From: Rotaria sordida
Taxonomy: Eukaryota; Rotifera; Eurotatoria; Philodinida; Philodinidae
Reading direction: 5' to 3'
DNA length: 64,000 nt
Assembly: GCA_905250125.1 (NCBI GenBank)
Contig: CAJNOL010000272.1
Span: forward strand, 62,001-126,000
This document shows positions 23,206-34,128 of the stretch, one piece after another (positions within the stretch are counted from its first letter, which is position 1; each line of letters begins with the position of its first letter). The notes below the pieces were generated by a model. That model worked only from the letters and a program-made list of their open reading frames with translations. It was not told the DNA's origin and did not search any database. Position numbers and translations under genes: made by a program.

Positions 23206-26200
23206 TTACAGTAAATCAGCATAGAATGTAGTATAATAATAACCATCTGTTCCTGTTAATAATATTTGAAATGATATAGTATAAGTTGATCCGGGTGTTG
23301 TTGGAAAATATTGACCCAAAAAATCAATATCAGGACCAAGACAACTATCCGAGAAGCAATTACCAACTCCTAAATAACAGTCTGTACCGGATATTAATTT
23401 TCCACTTGTACCATAATGACAATGGGATGTACACCATTGTACCCAATTAGATATTGATGTATTTGAATCTTCAAAACTTGGATTGTTAAGTAATTGATTA
23501 GAAGGAAGAGCATTATCAACAACTGACATATCATCTATAAGCCATGTACGATTGATAGCTGCTTTAAATCCAAATATAAGAATATGTTCTGATTTTGTTG
23601 CTGTATATGTATAAGAATATGAAGTCCAAGAAGATGAAGCATAACCACTTAATAATCCTAGATTGCCATGACCACGACTCGAACATCTTGTTGCTATTCA
23701 TTAATTGATAAATTTTTAGAAAATTATATTAAAACTAAGAATAAAACACTCACTTGTCTCTGTTGTAGTTGTCGTCGTTGTCGTTGTAGTATCAGTCGTG
23801 GTACTTTTTGTTGAAGTTGTTGAAGTAGTTTCTGATGTGGTGGTACTTGTTGTTGTAGTTGTTGAAGTAGTTTCTGATGTAGTGGTACTTGATGTGGTGC
23901 TTGTAGTGCTTGTAGTGCTTGTAGAACTCGTTGTGCTTTTAGTGCTTGTAGTGCTTGTAGAACTGGTTGTGCCTGAAGTGCTTGCAGTACTTGTAGAACT
24001 GGTAGTACTTGTAATACTTGTAAAACTTGTAGTCGTTGAATTGATCAAAGTGCCTAGAACAATAAGACTATTAATTTATGATATACAATACTGGGGACAA
24101 TTTTTCAGATGGTTTTGTTTTAAATATAACTTTTTCATACAGTTGACTTTTGAAATGTGATTTGCATCATAAGTACAGTCAGTGTTGATACTATGTCTAC
24201 AGGAAATTTCATACTCATAGTAGAACTGAATATATAACAATTTAAAGTAATCAATTTTTGTTGGACAAAATTTTTTTGTATGATCTCTTAAATTAAGCTA
24301 TTGTTTTTTTTTTGACAAGTGTTCACAGGAACTGAAATCATATAAATGGAAAGAGCAAAATACAAGCTACATTTTGATAAGTAAATCTTTCTCAAAACAA
24401 AAGGTTTATAATGTGAAATGCTTACTTTATGACAGATTTCATGTGAACTCTTTATCACTTTTTATATAATGAGTAATCTTTCTTTCGAAATATCATATTT
24501 GAAAGAGCGTCTGATGCTAGAAATTTTTCAGAAAATGATCTCTCAAAATCAAACAAGATGTTTTTTTTGACAAACTTTAAGTCACCTGCTATCTTATGTG
24601 CAATGTCATATGCGCTTTCGAATATGATATTTGGAAAGAAAAATTATTTATTATATAAAAATGATAAAGAGTTCACATGAAGTCTACCATAAAATAAACA
24701 TTTCATTGCATAGACATTTTACTTTTAGAAAGTTTTAGTTAAAAGTATTGAGTTCGTGTTTTACTCTTTTTATTTATATAGTTTCAGTTCCTGTGAACTA
24801 TTGTTGAAAAAATGTCAAATAAAATTTGACTACTTCAGATTCATATATATTCAGTTTCACGATGACTATGAAATTTTTTATGAACATAGCATAAGATTCC
24901 AGTTAAACAGCCTTAACTCTGAAGGAAAGGTCTAAGGAAACTTATCCTTTCAGAATGTTTCATATCTCTTTTGACTCAAACTACATTTGACAAGTCAAAC
25001 ATTATAAGAAAGTTATACTGAAAATAAAATCTTCTGAAAAATTATGCTTAGTATTTGTATGTACAGAGCAACGTGTCGAAAATTTAGTTTTTTTGTTTCT
25101 CAATCATATTAGAACAAGTAGTAGCATTACCTGAAAATTTCGAGCAAGAAACTTAAAATATTTCAGAACTAAGTTGACAGATTTGTAACAGTTGAAGAGA
25201 GACGCTAAATGACATCTGACAATAATTTCTTGTAATAGCAACCGAAAATTAAATTAACTAATAAAAATTTACATCAAATGGAAAGATAATTTTTTTTCAT
25301 AATAATTGAATTTTCCTCATACTATGTTGAATAGAATATATATAAAACTTACAATCAATCAAATATGAATATTTAAATAGATCTTTATGAACAAATTTTC
25401 TTATGTAATTCTATTCAATTTAATGTATGCATTCATAAACATATATTTGAATTATTCATATTTTGTAATCATAGTTCTGATTTATAGAATTGCTTTTTTG
25501 ATTTAATCTTGGCTCATAATACATTTCTATGTGGATAATTTTATCTAAATGGAAACATAAACTTACTTATAGTAGTGAAAGTGGTTATCGAAGTAGTTGA
25601 TTTTGATTGTGCTATAGTTTTTGTAATAAAAATTTTATATATTCAATGGAATCAATAATTATAGATAGTATGAAAGAATTACATACGTAATGTAGTAGCA
25701 AGCACAATACCAGCAACCGAAGCCAGAATAGCAGCTATAATACCACCAATCAGCAAAAGCATACAGAGTCGACGAGCTGGAATTAATCTAATTAATTAAA
25801 TAGGCAAAATTAAGCATACAAAATACTTTTTTTTTATATTCATAGAAGTAATAAAATGAAATATCAATCGTGATTTATAAGAGAGAAGAAAAAACAATGA
25901 GCTTTTCATAGGATATTTTGTATTATTTAAATGAACCACACTTTAAGAGTATATCAAAGATATCCTCTAGAACTTCTTAGTTATTTCAAGTCTACTATCA
26001 ACTTGTATCACGAGCATGTTAGTTTGAGTTTATTTTACATATGTGTATCAGATAATAATGCCCAAATATTCCATCATACTTCGCGATTTGAGTACTAGTG
26101 AGGTACAATGAAGTATTTGAACTTTATTGCCAAGCAGATTTATATAAAACGAACTAAAACTAATATGCTCGTGACACATGTTGATAGTAGACTTGAAATA

Positions 26201-27764
26201 GCTAATAAGTTCGAATCACAGGAATTTTCGATCCGGAGCTTAAAAATTGACTTTATTAATTCTTATTTCTTTAATTAATTGATACATTCCATAGTTTATA
26301 GGAATTAATGAGGTTATTTTTGAGCTCGAGTCGAAATTCCGACCACCTAAAAGTTCTAGAGAATAGCTTTGACAAGTCCTTGGAGTGCGTCGAAGTATGA
26401 AATTTTTGCTTTTTTCCTCTTTGACACGAACACTTCCTGTATTCAACCAAAAAAGAAAACATTGTGAAGAATAAGAGTTTTCATTTTGCAAATATTGCTC
26501 AAAGCTTTTTCTCTTTATAAACTGTTCATTTAAGGTGTGACTTATGAATGAATATCTTTCGAAAAAATATAGAAAATATTGAAGAAAAAATAAATGGGGG
26601 AAGACAATTTTCAAGTTTTATACGACTAAAAAATACCTAGACTAAACAAAGAAGTAAGGAAAAATAACTTGTGATGATTGTGTAAGAATGATTGATAAAA
26701 TTTCTAAAAGACTTGACGAAATAATAATAAGTACTGGAAAACAAAAAACACGATAGTTAATTGACATTTTTGTATAAAGAGCGTCCCATAAGTTCTTGGT
26801 CTCAACGAAAATTAGTTTATATGTAAACAAAGAGTAATTCTTATTCAACTACATCTATATAAGCTTCCAGTACTTCGGACGATGTTTTCAACGACATTAT
26901 CTCTTTTAATAATCGTGATATAAACAGAAGAAATATGAAAACTAGTGTGTGAATACATAGGATAGCCACATTCATACCCTAAGTACTACGTATTGCTTTG
27001 TATAATTGTGTTACGTTACACACGATGAATTCATAGTTCATTAAAACTTCCTAAAAAAAATACTGATCGATTTCAAAATTTTAATTACCACGTTCCTTCT
27101 GTTTATATTACTATTATTAATAGGGCTAATGTTATTCAAAACATCGTCCTAAGTACTCAAAGCTCATAGAAATATAATTAGACAGGAATTACTCATTGTT
27201 TACATATAAACTAATTTTTATTGAGGCTGAATACTTATGGGACATCCTTCAATCAAATTATTATTTGAATCAGTCAAATATAATGTTTGTTTGTTTTTCT
27301 CAAAATAAAAAATTTTGTTGATTGATTTCGAAAAATTAAACATTCTGTTCTTCTTATTCTTACAAGAGAAGATGTCATTTCATATTAGTATATGTATACC
27401 GTATTTCTTATCAAATATTTTACTCGATCTACATTGTATTTAATCATACTTTACACTATAGATCTTTCTCAAAGTTAACATTTTATTTACCTTTTAGATA
27501 CTGTACGTGCTTTTGTTTGCCCATCAACTTCATTAAATGCATTTCCAATTTCTGGTAATGGTAATGGACTTTGTACAACACTTCTGTAGCTAAATGCTGA
27601 CTAAAAGATATAAGCAACATTAATATTTCATATTAATTTTTTCCTAAAAATAAACTAACCGGTGGTCTTCGTAATACATTGTCTTCAAGATTTTGAGGTT
27701 TATGAATGCTCACCCGTCTAACATCAGCTTGATACGGTCCTACTGGGATATGCGATAATTGCAT
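23206..27764 (-). CDS. mucin-like single-pass surface protein with Thr-rich stalk
   Basis: Six exons, minus strand: 27764-27660, 27600-27491, 25787-25687, 25611-25567, 24053-23754, 23693-23206, all in phase, giving 382 residues. I do not recognise a named family. There is no N-terminal signal peptide. A cytosolic segment of about 78 residues precedes one hydrophobic segment (about 79-101, rich in I, A, L, G), consistent with type II topology. Residues about 106-220 are almost all Thr and Ser, a likely O-glycosylated stalk. The C-terminal about 160 residues look like 1.5 copies of a carbohydrate-binding or galactose-binding-like beta-sandwich: the first ends WLIDDMSV, and the second starts LLNNPSFE and stops early at FYADLL. 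Two introns of about 1.7 and 1.5 kb carry fold-back elements. Lectin-like surface function is inference. Confidence 0.75.
24203..24876. repeat. fold-back element 3, inside intron 4 of the stalk protein
   Basis: The left arm, 24203 to about 24530, pairs imperfectly with the right arm, about 24600-24876. Clear matching blocks are gttcacaggaactgaaa on the left with tttcagttcctgtgaac on the right, and catgtgaactctttatca with its complement tgataaagagttcacatg. The centre is about 70 bp. No ORF. Confidence 0.82.
25965..26222. repeat. fold-back element 4, inside intron 2 of the stalk protein
   Basis: A compact hairpin of about 258 bp. Left block atttcaagtctactatcaac pairs with gttgatagtagacttgaaat on the right, and further pairing with mismatches continues almost to the centre near 26090. 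Confidence 0.82.
26773..27252. repeat. fold-back element 5, mariner-like ends
   Basis: Ends are gcgtcccataag on the left and the complement of gatgtcccataag on the right. The arms continue through attagtttatatgtaaaca and an internal block around aaaacatcgtc. GTCCCATAAG-type termini are common in Tc1/mariner-derived MITEs; this assignment is inference. The element lies in the same intron as element 4. Confidence 0.8.
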
Positions 27765-28284
27765 ATTCAATTTATATATTGTTTTATTATCAATAAAATA
27801 ATATAATTAGCAAACAAATTCAGAATCGCTTCTATTAAATTACTCTGTAATAAAAGGTTTCGATCCTTCTGAAAAAAGAAATCAATAGAAATAAAAATAT
27901 TGATTCTTTGTTTAAGAATCTCTTCGTTTTTCTTTTTCGTTTCGAATGAATCTATGAAAAATAAAACAAGTTAAGTAGAAAAAAAGGAGAGAAAAAAAAG
28001 GTGTGACATTCTTGGCATTATAAATAGTACTTGATGCAGAAATGAACTCGGAGAAAATATATACCAGTTTCTTTTCTATTAATTCTATACATCAATACTA
28101 TTACAATCGAAAAGACATTGATTCTACTAGTAAACTTATCTATCATATTTTTATGTCGAAGAAATATTTGTTTGAGAATTGTATAATTGATTAATTGATT
28201 TATTAACTGAAATGTAAAATGCGAATTTATCTATTATAAAAGAAAAAAACATCTTATGTACTTTCTAAACGAAACAAAGAAGAT
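27765..28284. other. upstream region of the stalk-protein gene, nothing named
   Basis: AT-rich 5' flank of the stalk protein. No TATA box or other element can be called with confidence. Confidence 0.4.
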
Positions 28285-28888
28285 TGCTACTAATGCCTAT
28301 TTCAAAAAATAAAGATGGGCGCATATTTTTTTCGAATAACTTTTGATAGAAATAAGATAGAGCACTGTAGTTTTCATCATTGGAAAGAGGAGATGAAGTT
28401 GCATCTGTTCATATATATTATAGATTTTCCTAAGATGTTTTCTGAAGTTTTTTTAATCAAATTTATTTTAAAAAAGTGTCGGAAAAATGGTTCCTTTTAA
28501 CATAAAAAAAGCAAAAACATAAGTTTTTTTCACAGGAATTGCTTGAAAAATCGGCCGAGAATTTTGACTAGAGTGCCTATAACTCCTGAATAACTAAATA
28601 TAGAACTCTGAGATTTGTGTAGTTTTTCAGATCTTCCATTGCAGGCTCGAATGTATACCTGATTATTAAAACTTCACTATAGTCATCTCACAGGATACGT
28701 TGGTTTTCAAAAAGGTCGATTGAAAACCGTAAAAAACCTAAGTCGAAAAAACTTATAATAAACGATTCGATGTGTCTTCATCTCCTCTTTCTAAAAATGA
28801 AGGCCGTAGTTCTCTACGTTGTTTCTATCAAAATTTATTAAAACAATTTCTATCCGCCTTTATTTTTACATGGGCATTAGTGACATAT
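28285..28888. repeat. fold-back element 6 (about 600 bp)
   Basis: The left arm, about 28285-28420, pairs with the right arm, about 28765-28888. Examples are the ttttgatagaaa block and gaaagaggagatgaag with its complement cttcatctcctctttc. The ends share ctaatgcc. The centre of about 340 bp does not pair visibly. Non-coding. Confidence 0.8.
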
Positions 28889-29865
28889 AAAGTAGATATT
28901 ACTTTGGCACGAACTCATTAATTGGTTCATATACAATCTGTTTTACGAATTTTTTTACATATTGAATATGTTTGATCATTATTTAATAAACGAAATGTTA
29001 ATAATATTATAAAAGGTTTTAAAGTCTTCATCAAAATCTATAAAGGAAAAATCTAGTCGCTATTGGTAAACGTGTTTGACTTTTTAACATCGAAGTTCAA
29101 ATGTGCAGAGTTAATCAATTTCATAACAAGATACAGCAAAAACAAGAATTTTGAGAAAGAAAAACTAGATTTCATTTCACAAATATACAGGTTTAAACAG
29201 AAGTCAATTTTGACTTTTTTTTGTGACATATCCTTTACGTATAAAAAGTACAAATCATGAACTGATCAGTATTAATATTAATAAAAGAGGTAAACAATAC
29301 AAAAATGAGGTTCACGAAAAGAAGACGATAACTATAAAGAAAATACAAATAAAAGTTAGAATAATAATTAGTTCAAAGGTGAACCACAATTATTATTTTG
29401 TGGATGATATATAAATATTTTTTTCTATATATTCAATAAATAAATAATTGAATGGATTTTTGTCTTCCAATAAAAAATTTTGATTAAAATAGAGAAACTG
29501 AATTCAAGTACATACAAGAGAAGACAAATGAAACGTAAATAAAGAAGGCAAGAAAAAAAAACAACTACAGAATTCTTAGAGATCTTATGAAAACGAAAAA
29601 ATAAATCAGATATGTACACATACATGACTTTAATCATTGTTATAACATATAAATAAAGTCAAGTAAAGAAAGACTAATCAATATATTTCATTAATGTAAA
29701 TGAACTTTCTCACTAGAAATGTGTAGACAAATTTAATAAAGAAAACTGGCAAAATAACTACAGTGGACATTGATTATTTCGTTGTAGAAAGATTACAACT
29801 GACTTTTCTAATATTATTTATTATTCAAAATAATAAATAAGTATTTATTGAAGTTTGCAAAGTAA

Positions 29866-30275
29866 TCTACTTCATACTCAAAATGAACAACTTACATAAT
29901 AGTCCTACTTCTTATTGTACTGAGTATAATAAAAAATATTTCGAAGACTTTTTTGTTGAGCAATTGAGGTTTGTTTGCAGAGATTTTGTAGAGCTTTCCA
30001 TGACGCGTTTTTTTTTTAAATTCAAGATTTTGTCTTCTTCCCAAGCTGAGACATATGCAAAATAAAAGTCTTCGAGATATTTTTTATTATACTCAATACG
30101 ATAGAAAGTAGGACTATTATGAAAGTTGTTCATTTTGAGTATGAAGTAGACCATCAGAACAAGTCAGTAAGTATTTGTTCAGACATTTTTGTAGAACTTT
30201 TTACGGTACATCTTTTTAAAAAAAATTCAAGATTTTATCATTTATCTACAATGAGATGTGTGCGAAATACATCTT
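29866..30275. repeat. compound repeat 7: inverted repeat plus a direct copy of its centre
   Basis: Arms at about 29866-29955 and 30060-30155 are inverted copies (ctacttcatactcaaaatga against tcattttgagtatgaagtag). The stretch inside the loop (about 29975-30060, with ttttgtaga and aaattcaagatttt) recurs in the same orientation at about 30185-30275, outside the right arm. Both inverted and direct copies are thus present, as if one element was partly duplicated. A mariner-like end (gcgtcccaagacttatg) stands alone near 30457. Confidence 0.7.
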
Positions 30276-30737
30276 GTATCATGTTGGTCGATTTTGAAAA
30301 ATTCATCATCACATTATCATGTTTATATTTTTATTATTATCAGGGAAGATGCTATTCAATAATATATCATTTTAAAGGTCGTCACAAGTACTTCAAGCTG
30401 ATATAGAAACATAATAGTCAGATATTGTTCTGTGTGTCCGTATAAATCAATTTTGTCGCGTCCCAAGACTTATGAAACATCTGGTATAAGTGAAATTTAG
30501 CACAAAAATAGAGCCAATAGGAATAGAGATAAGCATATGATCACATCTAGTGCACATTATTTTTTCATATCGATTCGCTAATAGTGCGTGTAACAACACA
30601 CGTGGTAACATATCAAACAAGATAAGATATTTCTTTGATTTGTTATATAGTTGAATTCTTTCTCTTTCTTTTTTTATTTCTTTGTTCTTCATATATTTAT
30701 CTAACTGATTGGATTTTCACATCCATTTATTATCAAA

Positions 30738-31674
30738 ATGGATATCAATCATCGTTTAAATGATGTTGAACAATCATCAACGGTTTATATTCATCAAGCT
30801 GAAAAATTTCATGCTGACGCAACTCATGTAAAAATGATTATTTTGACAAAAATAAAAATCATAATTTTTCTTTTTAAAATCTTCATTTTAGTTATCATCA
30901 CTTTTAGAAAAATCTTTTATCGAAGCCGAACAATTTATCAATAATCGTATGCAAATATTAGCAACACAAAATATTGAAACAAATCAACGATTAGACAATG
31001 AACAAGCACTATTATTAGCTATACGTTCAAAACTTGATACAACATTAACTAAATTAACACAATGTCATCAAGAAGCAATACGTTTACAATCAAATACTGA
31101 TTCTCGTTTTCGTTTAATGATTAATACAGCTAAAGGTCGTTTAGAACAAGTCGAAAGACTTAAAACAAAAATGATACGATATGAAAATTCACTTGAAATA
31201 GCATCACCAATATGTGAAGATACAAATAGAATTTTATCAAAATCTGATAATTCAACAACAAGAAAATTTCAAGTAAAGAAAAATAAATAAATTTTGTTGT
31301 TTTTTTCTTTTTTGTTTATCTGTCTTAGTTTTTATTTTATTTTTTTCTTTAAGGATGAATTAAAACATGTAACGGAACAATTAAAAAAAGTTATTGATCT
31401 GGGTAAAGAAACTCGAAATGAAACACAAATATTACATGGACAATATGATACTGATGTTAATCGTCATATGGCTACATTAATGCGTCATGATAAAACTGAA
31501 CGAGAACAAATGAGTATATTAATTGAACACAAACAAAGTTTATTACGTGAAATTGATTGGATAAATGAACAAAAAAGAATTATTGATAATTTTATATCGA
31601 AAATGGCTCCAACACTTGATAAATGTTTATGTGAAGGACCATCGATAAATAATACTAATCGTACCGCTCGATAA
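30738..31674 (+). CDS. unrecognised coiled-coil protein
   Basis: Three exons, plus strand: 30738-30827, 30892-31272, 31354-31674, all phase 0, giving 263 residues. The start is the first ATG of an exon that begins MDINHRLNDVEQ. The protein is nearly all predicted alpha-helix with heptad spacing, rich in E, Q, L, K and N, with no signal peptide or membrane segment. A short C-terminal tail contains a Cys pair (CLCEGP). Codon use matches the other real genes of the window and splice sites are clean, so I take it as a real gene. Possible polyadenylation signals (aataaa) lie at about 31697-31706. I cannot assign it to a family; golgin-, spindle- or cilium-associated coiled coils are all possible. 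Confidence 0.7.
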
Positions 31675-31706
31675 CTTTTTATTAGCATATTTTTTAAATA
31701 AATAAA

Positions 31707-32316
31707 AATAAAAATCATTCAAAGTTTCGGAAAGTTTATTTTCAAAACGATAAAATTGATTTTAATTTAAAGATTTTCCCTTTTTTCTTATTGAAATAGA
31801 ACGAAAAACTATCGTGCTCTTGTAATCAATGATTTTATTGAGTCAAATCATGCAATAAAGGTTTTTCATCATTTGATTTAGATCAACAAAGTTTATAATA
31901 CTATTCATATGCGTTGACATGATATATACCAGAGATTCGCAACTCGGCGAGTTAAGGATATATAATAAATTTATTTGAGTCCAAAGACATGTAATAGTTT
32001 TGGTGTATTTTATTTTGTTGTTATTGTTTCGTGATAATGACGAATATGCTTCCGAAAAGCTTGGAAAAGAAAACTGTCGAATTTTGATAGAATTCGAATG
32101 TGTTCTGTGGTACTTATATACTCAATTATTTATTCAACTATCATTCATTTTCCTCTTCTTGCTAGATTTATATAAATCATAGCTATTCGTTTTTTTTTGT
32201 AACATTCACTTTTATTGTTCCAATGAATGAGGTTGGAAATGCATAGTTATTCATTCTAGTCCCATTATCTATTTTTGTATTTTGTGTTTTGAATCTATTT
32301 ATGTGCATTAAAAATA
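31707..32316. other. intergenic, no gene seen
   Basis: 3' flank of the coiled-coil gene. AT-rich, with short ORFs only. Confidence 0.4.
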
Positions 32317-33012
32317 CAGGGTATCCGGACAGTCATTAACTTAAAAAGAAAATTTTATATTTCCATTATGGTCCTATTGAATGAATTGCTTTTCGTATTG
32401 ATTGTTGAGAACAGTTTAAAGTTTTTATTCAGATAATATAGATTTCTCAAATATTCTGACAAATAACACTTTCACATTCACTACACAATAGAAGTCCTTT
32501 TATGAGGTACCAAAGAAAAAATAATATGTAGGATTGTTTCTTGAAATTTTTTTCATTTTCATTGATTATTGTGGACTTCCTGTCATTCACTTCTATTTCT
32601 CTTCCTTTATAAACATTTTTTAGACATTTTTAATAAATTATAAGCAACAATCCCAAGTATAGTGTCTACGAAAACACTTAAATCGCTTTAGGTTTACTTA
32701 ATTTGCATTTCATCGAAGTCTTCGATAAGGGAGAAACAGATGTTTGTTGAAGAAATGTGCCAATCATTCTGAGTTTTTCTGATGTATTAAAAAATTGCTT
32801 ATGAAGAAAGAGGAATAGGTCTAGATGATTGGAACTCTACAATAATAAAACAAAATGGAATAAATTCAATACATTCCTATATATATTGTTTTTTAGCACC
32901 TCAAAAAAAGGACTTTAGTTGTGCATTGAACGTATGATTGTTACTTTGTAAGAATATTCGAAAAATTCATTTTATTGAATAAAACTTTGAACTGTCCTCT
33001 GTGGAAATCCTG
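32317..33012. mobile_element. fold-back element 8, Tc1/mariner-like MITE flanked by TA
   Basis: The element starts cagggtatccggacagt next to TA (32315-32316). It ends with the complement of cagg-attt-cc...gacagt next to TA (33013-33014), the pattern expected of a Tc1/mariner insertion. Internal arms at about 32470-32540 and 32868-32935 also pair (gtccttttatgaggtacc against its imperfect complement). It has no transposase ORF, so it is non-autonomous. Confidence 0.72.
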
Positions 33013-33289
33013 TACTTTATCCACAGATGCAGCGAGGTGAGGAGAAGGAGGCGCAATCCCCTTTATCATCCCACTTCTAGAAAATTGTATATGTACGTTT
33101 TCAGAACTCAAAAAATTTCTTGACACTCCTCCACTTTTGACTTGTCGTCACATTGCTGCCTTTATTTAATCTTATGAAATAAAAGAATTAGTGATTTTTA
33201 GATGATACTGGAAAAATACATAAGGAGATGTGTGTTTTATATTAGATTCTAGGCGAGACAGTGACGAGATGGTTTTTTCGCTGACTCGT

Positions 33290-34128
33290 GGATCTCTAGT
33301 ATATATTCCTTTCGAGTTGATGGGTCCCACTGGTAGGACCCGTCATATTTTAACAAGAAAATGACTAGAAAAATATTTTCCTTTCCTTTTTCCATAGGCA
33401 GAAGGTTATGTGTAATGTATTATCTGCTCTCTCTGCTATCGTTTGAATTATTTAATGCATAGCCTTATATTTCTTGTTGAAACAACCAAGATAATAAAAT
33501 TTGCCACAATCAGAACAGAAGGTTTTTATTTTCTTTGTTGTCACACTACTTGCTTCTCTTGATTGTTGTTGTCTGATTTTCTCGTAGCAGCCAGCACAGC
33601 GTTAATGCCTATTTAATTTACAAGAAAAATTATGACAGAAGCCATATGACCGTGCTACAGTTTCGTGAAAGTCTTTTTCGATCTTTACTGCTTGATACGC
33701 CATTCGAGAAGCTGAAATCTGGTCCGAAGCAACAATGAACAAGTCAAATGAAGCGCAAACTCGCTGACCACAAGCTCGAAGAAAAGAAAGGATCGGACCA
33801 CGATGTCCAAAGACGCTGTGCTGACTGCTACGAGAAAATCAGACAACAACAATCAAGAGAAGCAAGTAATAGGATAGCAAAGAAAATAAAAACCTTCTGT
33901 TCTGATTGTGACAAATTTTATTATCTTGGTTGTTTCAAAGAGAAACATCGTGCTATGCAATAGGTAATTCAAACAATAGCAGAGAGAGCAGATGATACAT
34001 TACACATAACCATCTGCCTAAGGAAAAAAAAGTGTTTTTCTAGTCATTTTCTTGTTAAAATATGGCGGATCCCACCGGTGGGATCCATTGACTCGAAAGG
34101 GATATATATGATTTATGCTAGGGATATC
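33290..34128. mobile_element. piggyBac-derived inverted-repeat element
   Basis: The left arm (33290-33601) is a highly similar inverted copy of the right arm (33814-34128). Each arm carries the 3' end of a piggyBac-type transposase gene (zinc-ribbon region), the non-coding tail, and a 20-bp palindrome (33322-33341 and 34067-34086). Between the arms is a unidirectional stretch of the transposase. It is GC-richer than the flanking DNA. It seems to have formed when a truncated element was joined to an inverted copy of its own end. Confidence 0.82.
33604..33963 (+). pseudogene. piggyBac transposase C-terminal fragment (DDE_Tnp_1_7 type)
   Basis: The frame from 33604 reads NAYLIYKK, then MTVLQFRESLFRSLLL, a stop (TGA at 33736-33738), and after the stop a Lys-rich linker and the Cys-rich C-terminus RRCADCYEK ... 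CSDCDKFYYLGC, ending in TAG. These are hallmarks of the last part of piggyBac-family transposases: the end of the catalytic domain and the zinc-binding C-terminal domain that contacts the terminal repeats. The N-terminus and all catalytic Asp residues are missing, and there is an internal stop, so it is dead. An antisense copy of the zinc-ribbon part lies in the left arm (about 33480-33601). Confidence 0.85.

Noticed and set aside
23798-24160. Plus-strand ORF rich in Val and Leu
   Set aside because: It is the antisense of the Thr/Ser-rich stalk exon; the Val/Leu bias follows from ACN codons on the other strand.
33247-33262. Second hAT MITE (cagtgacgag)
   Set aside because: No inverted partner end or target duplication was found nearby.
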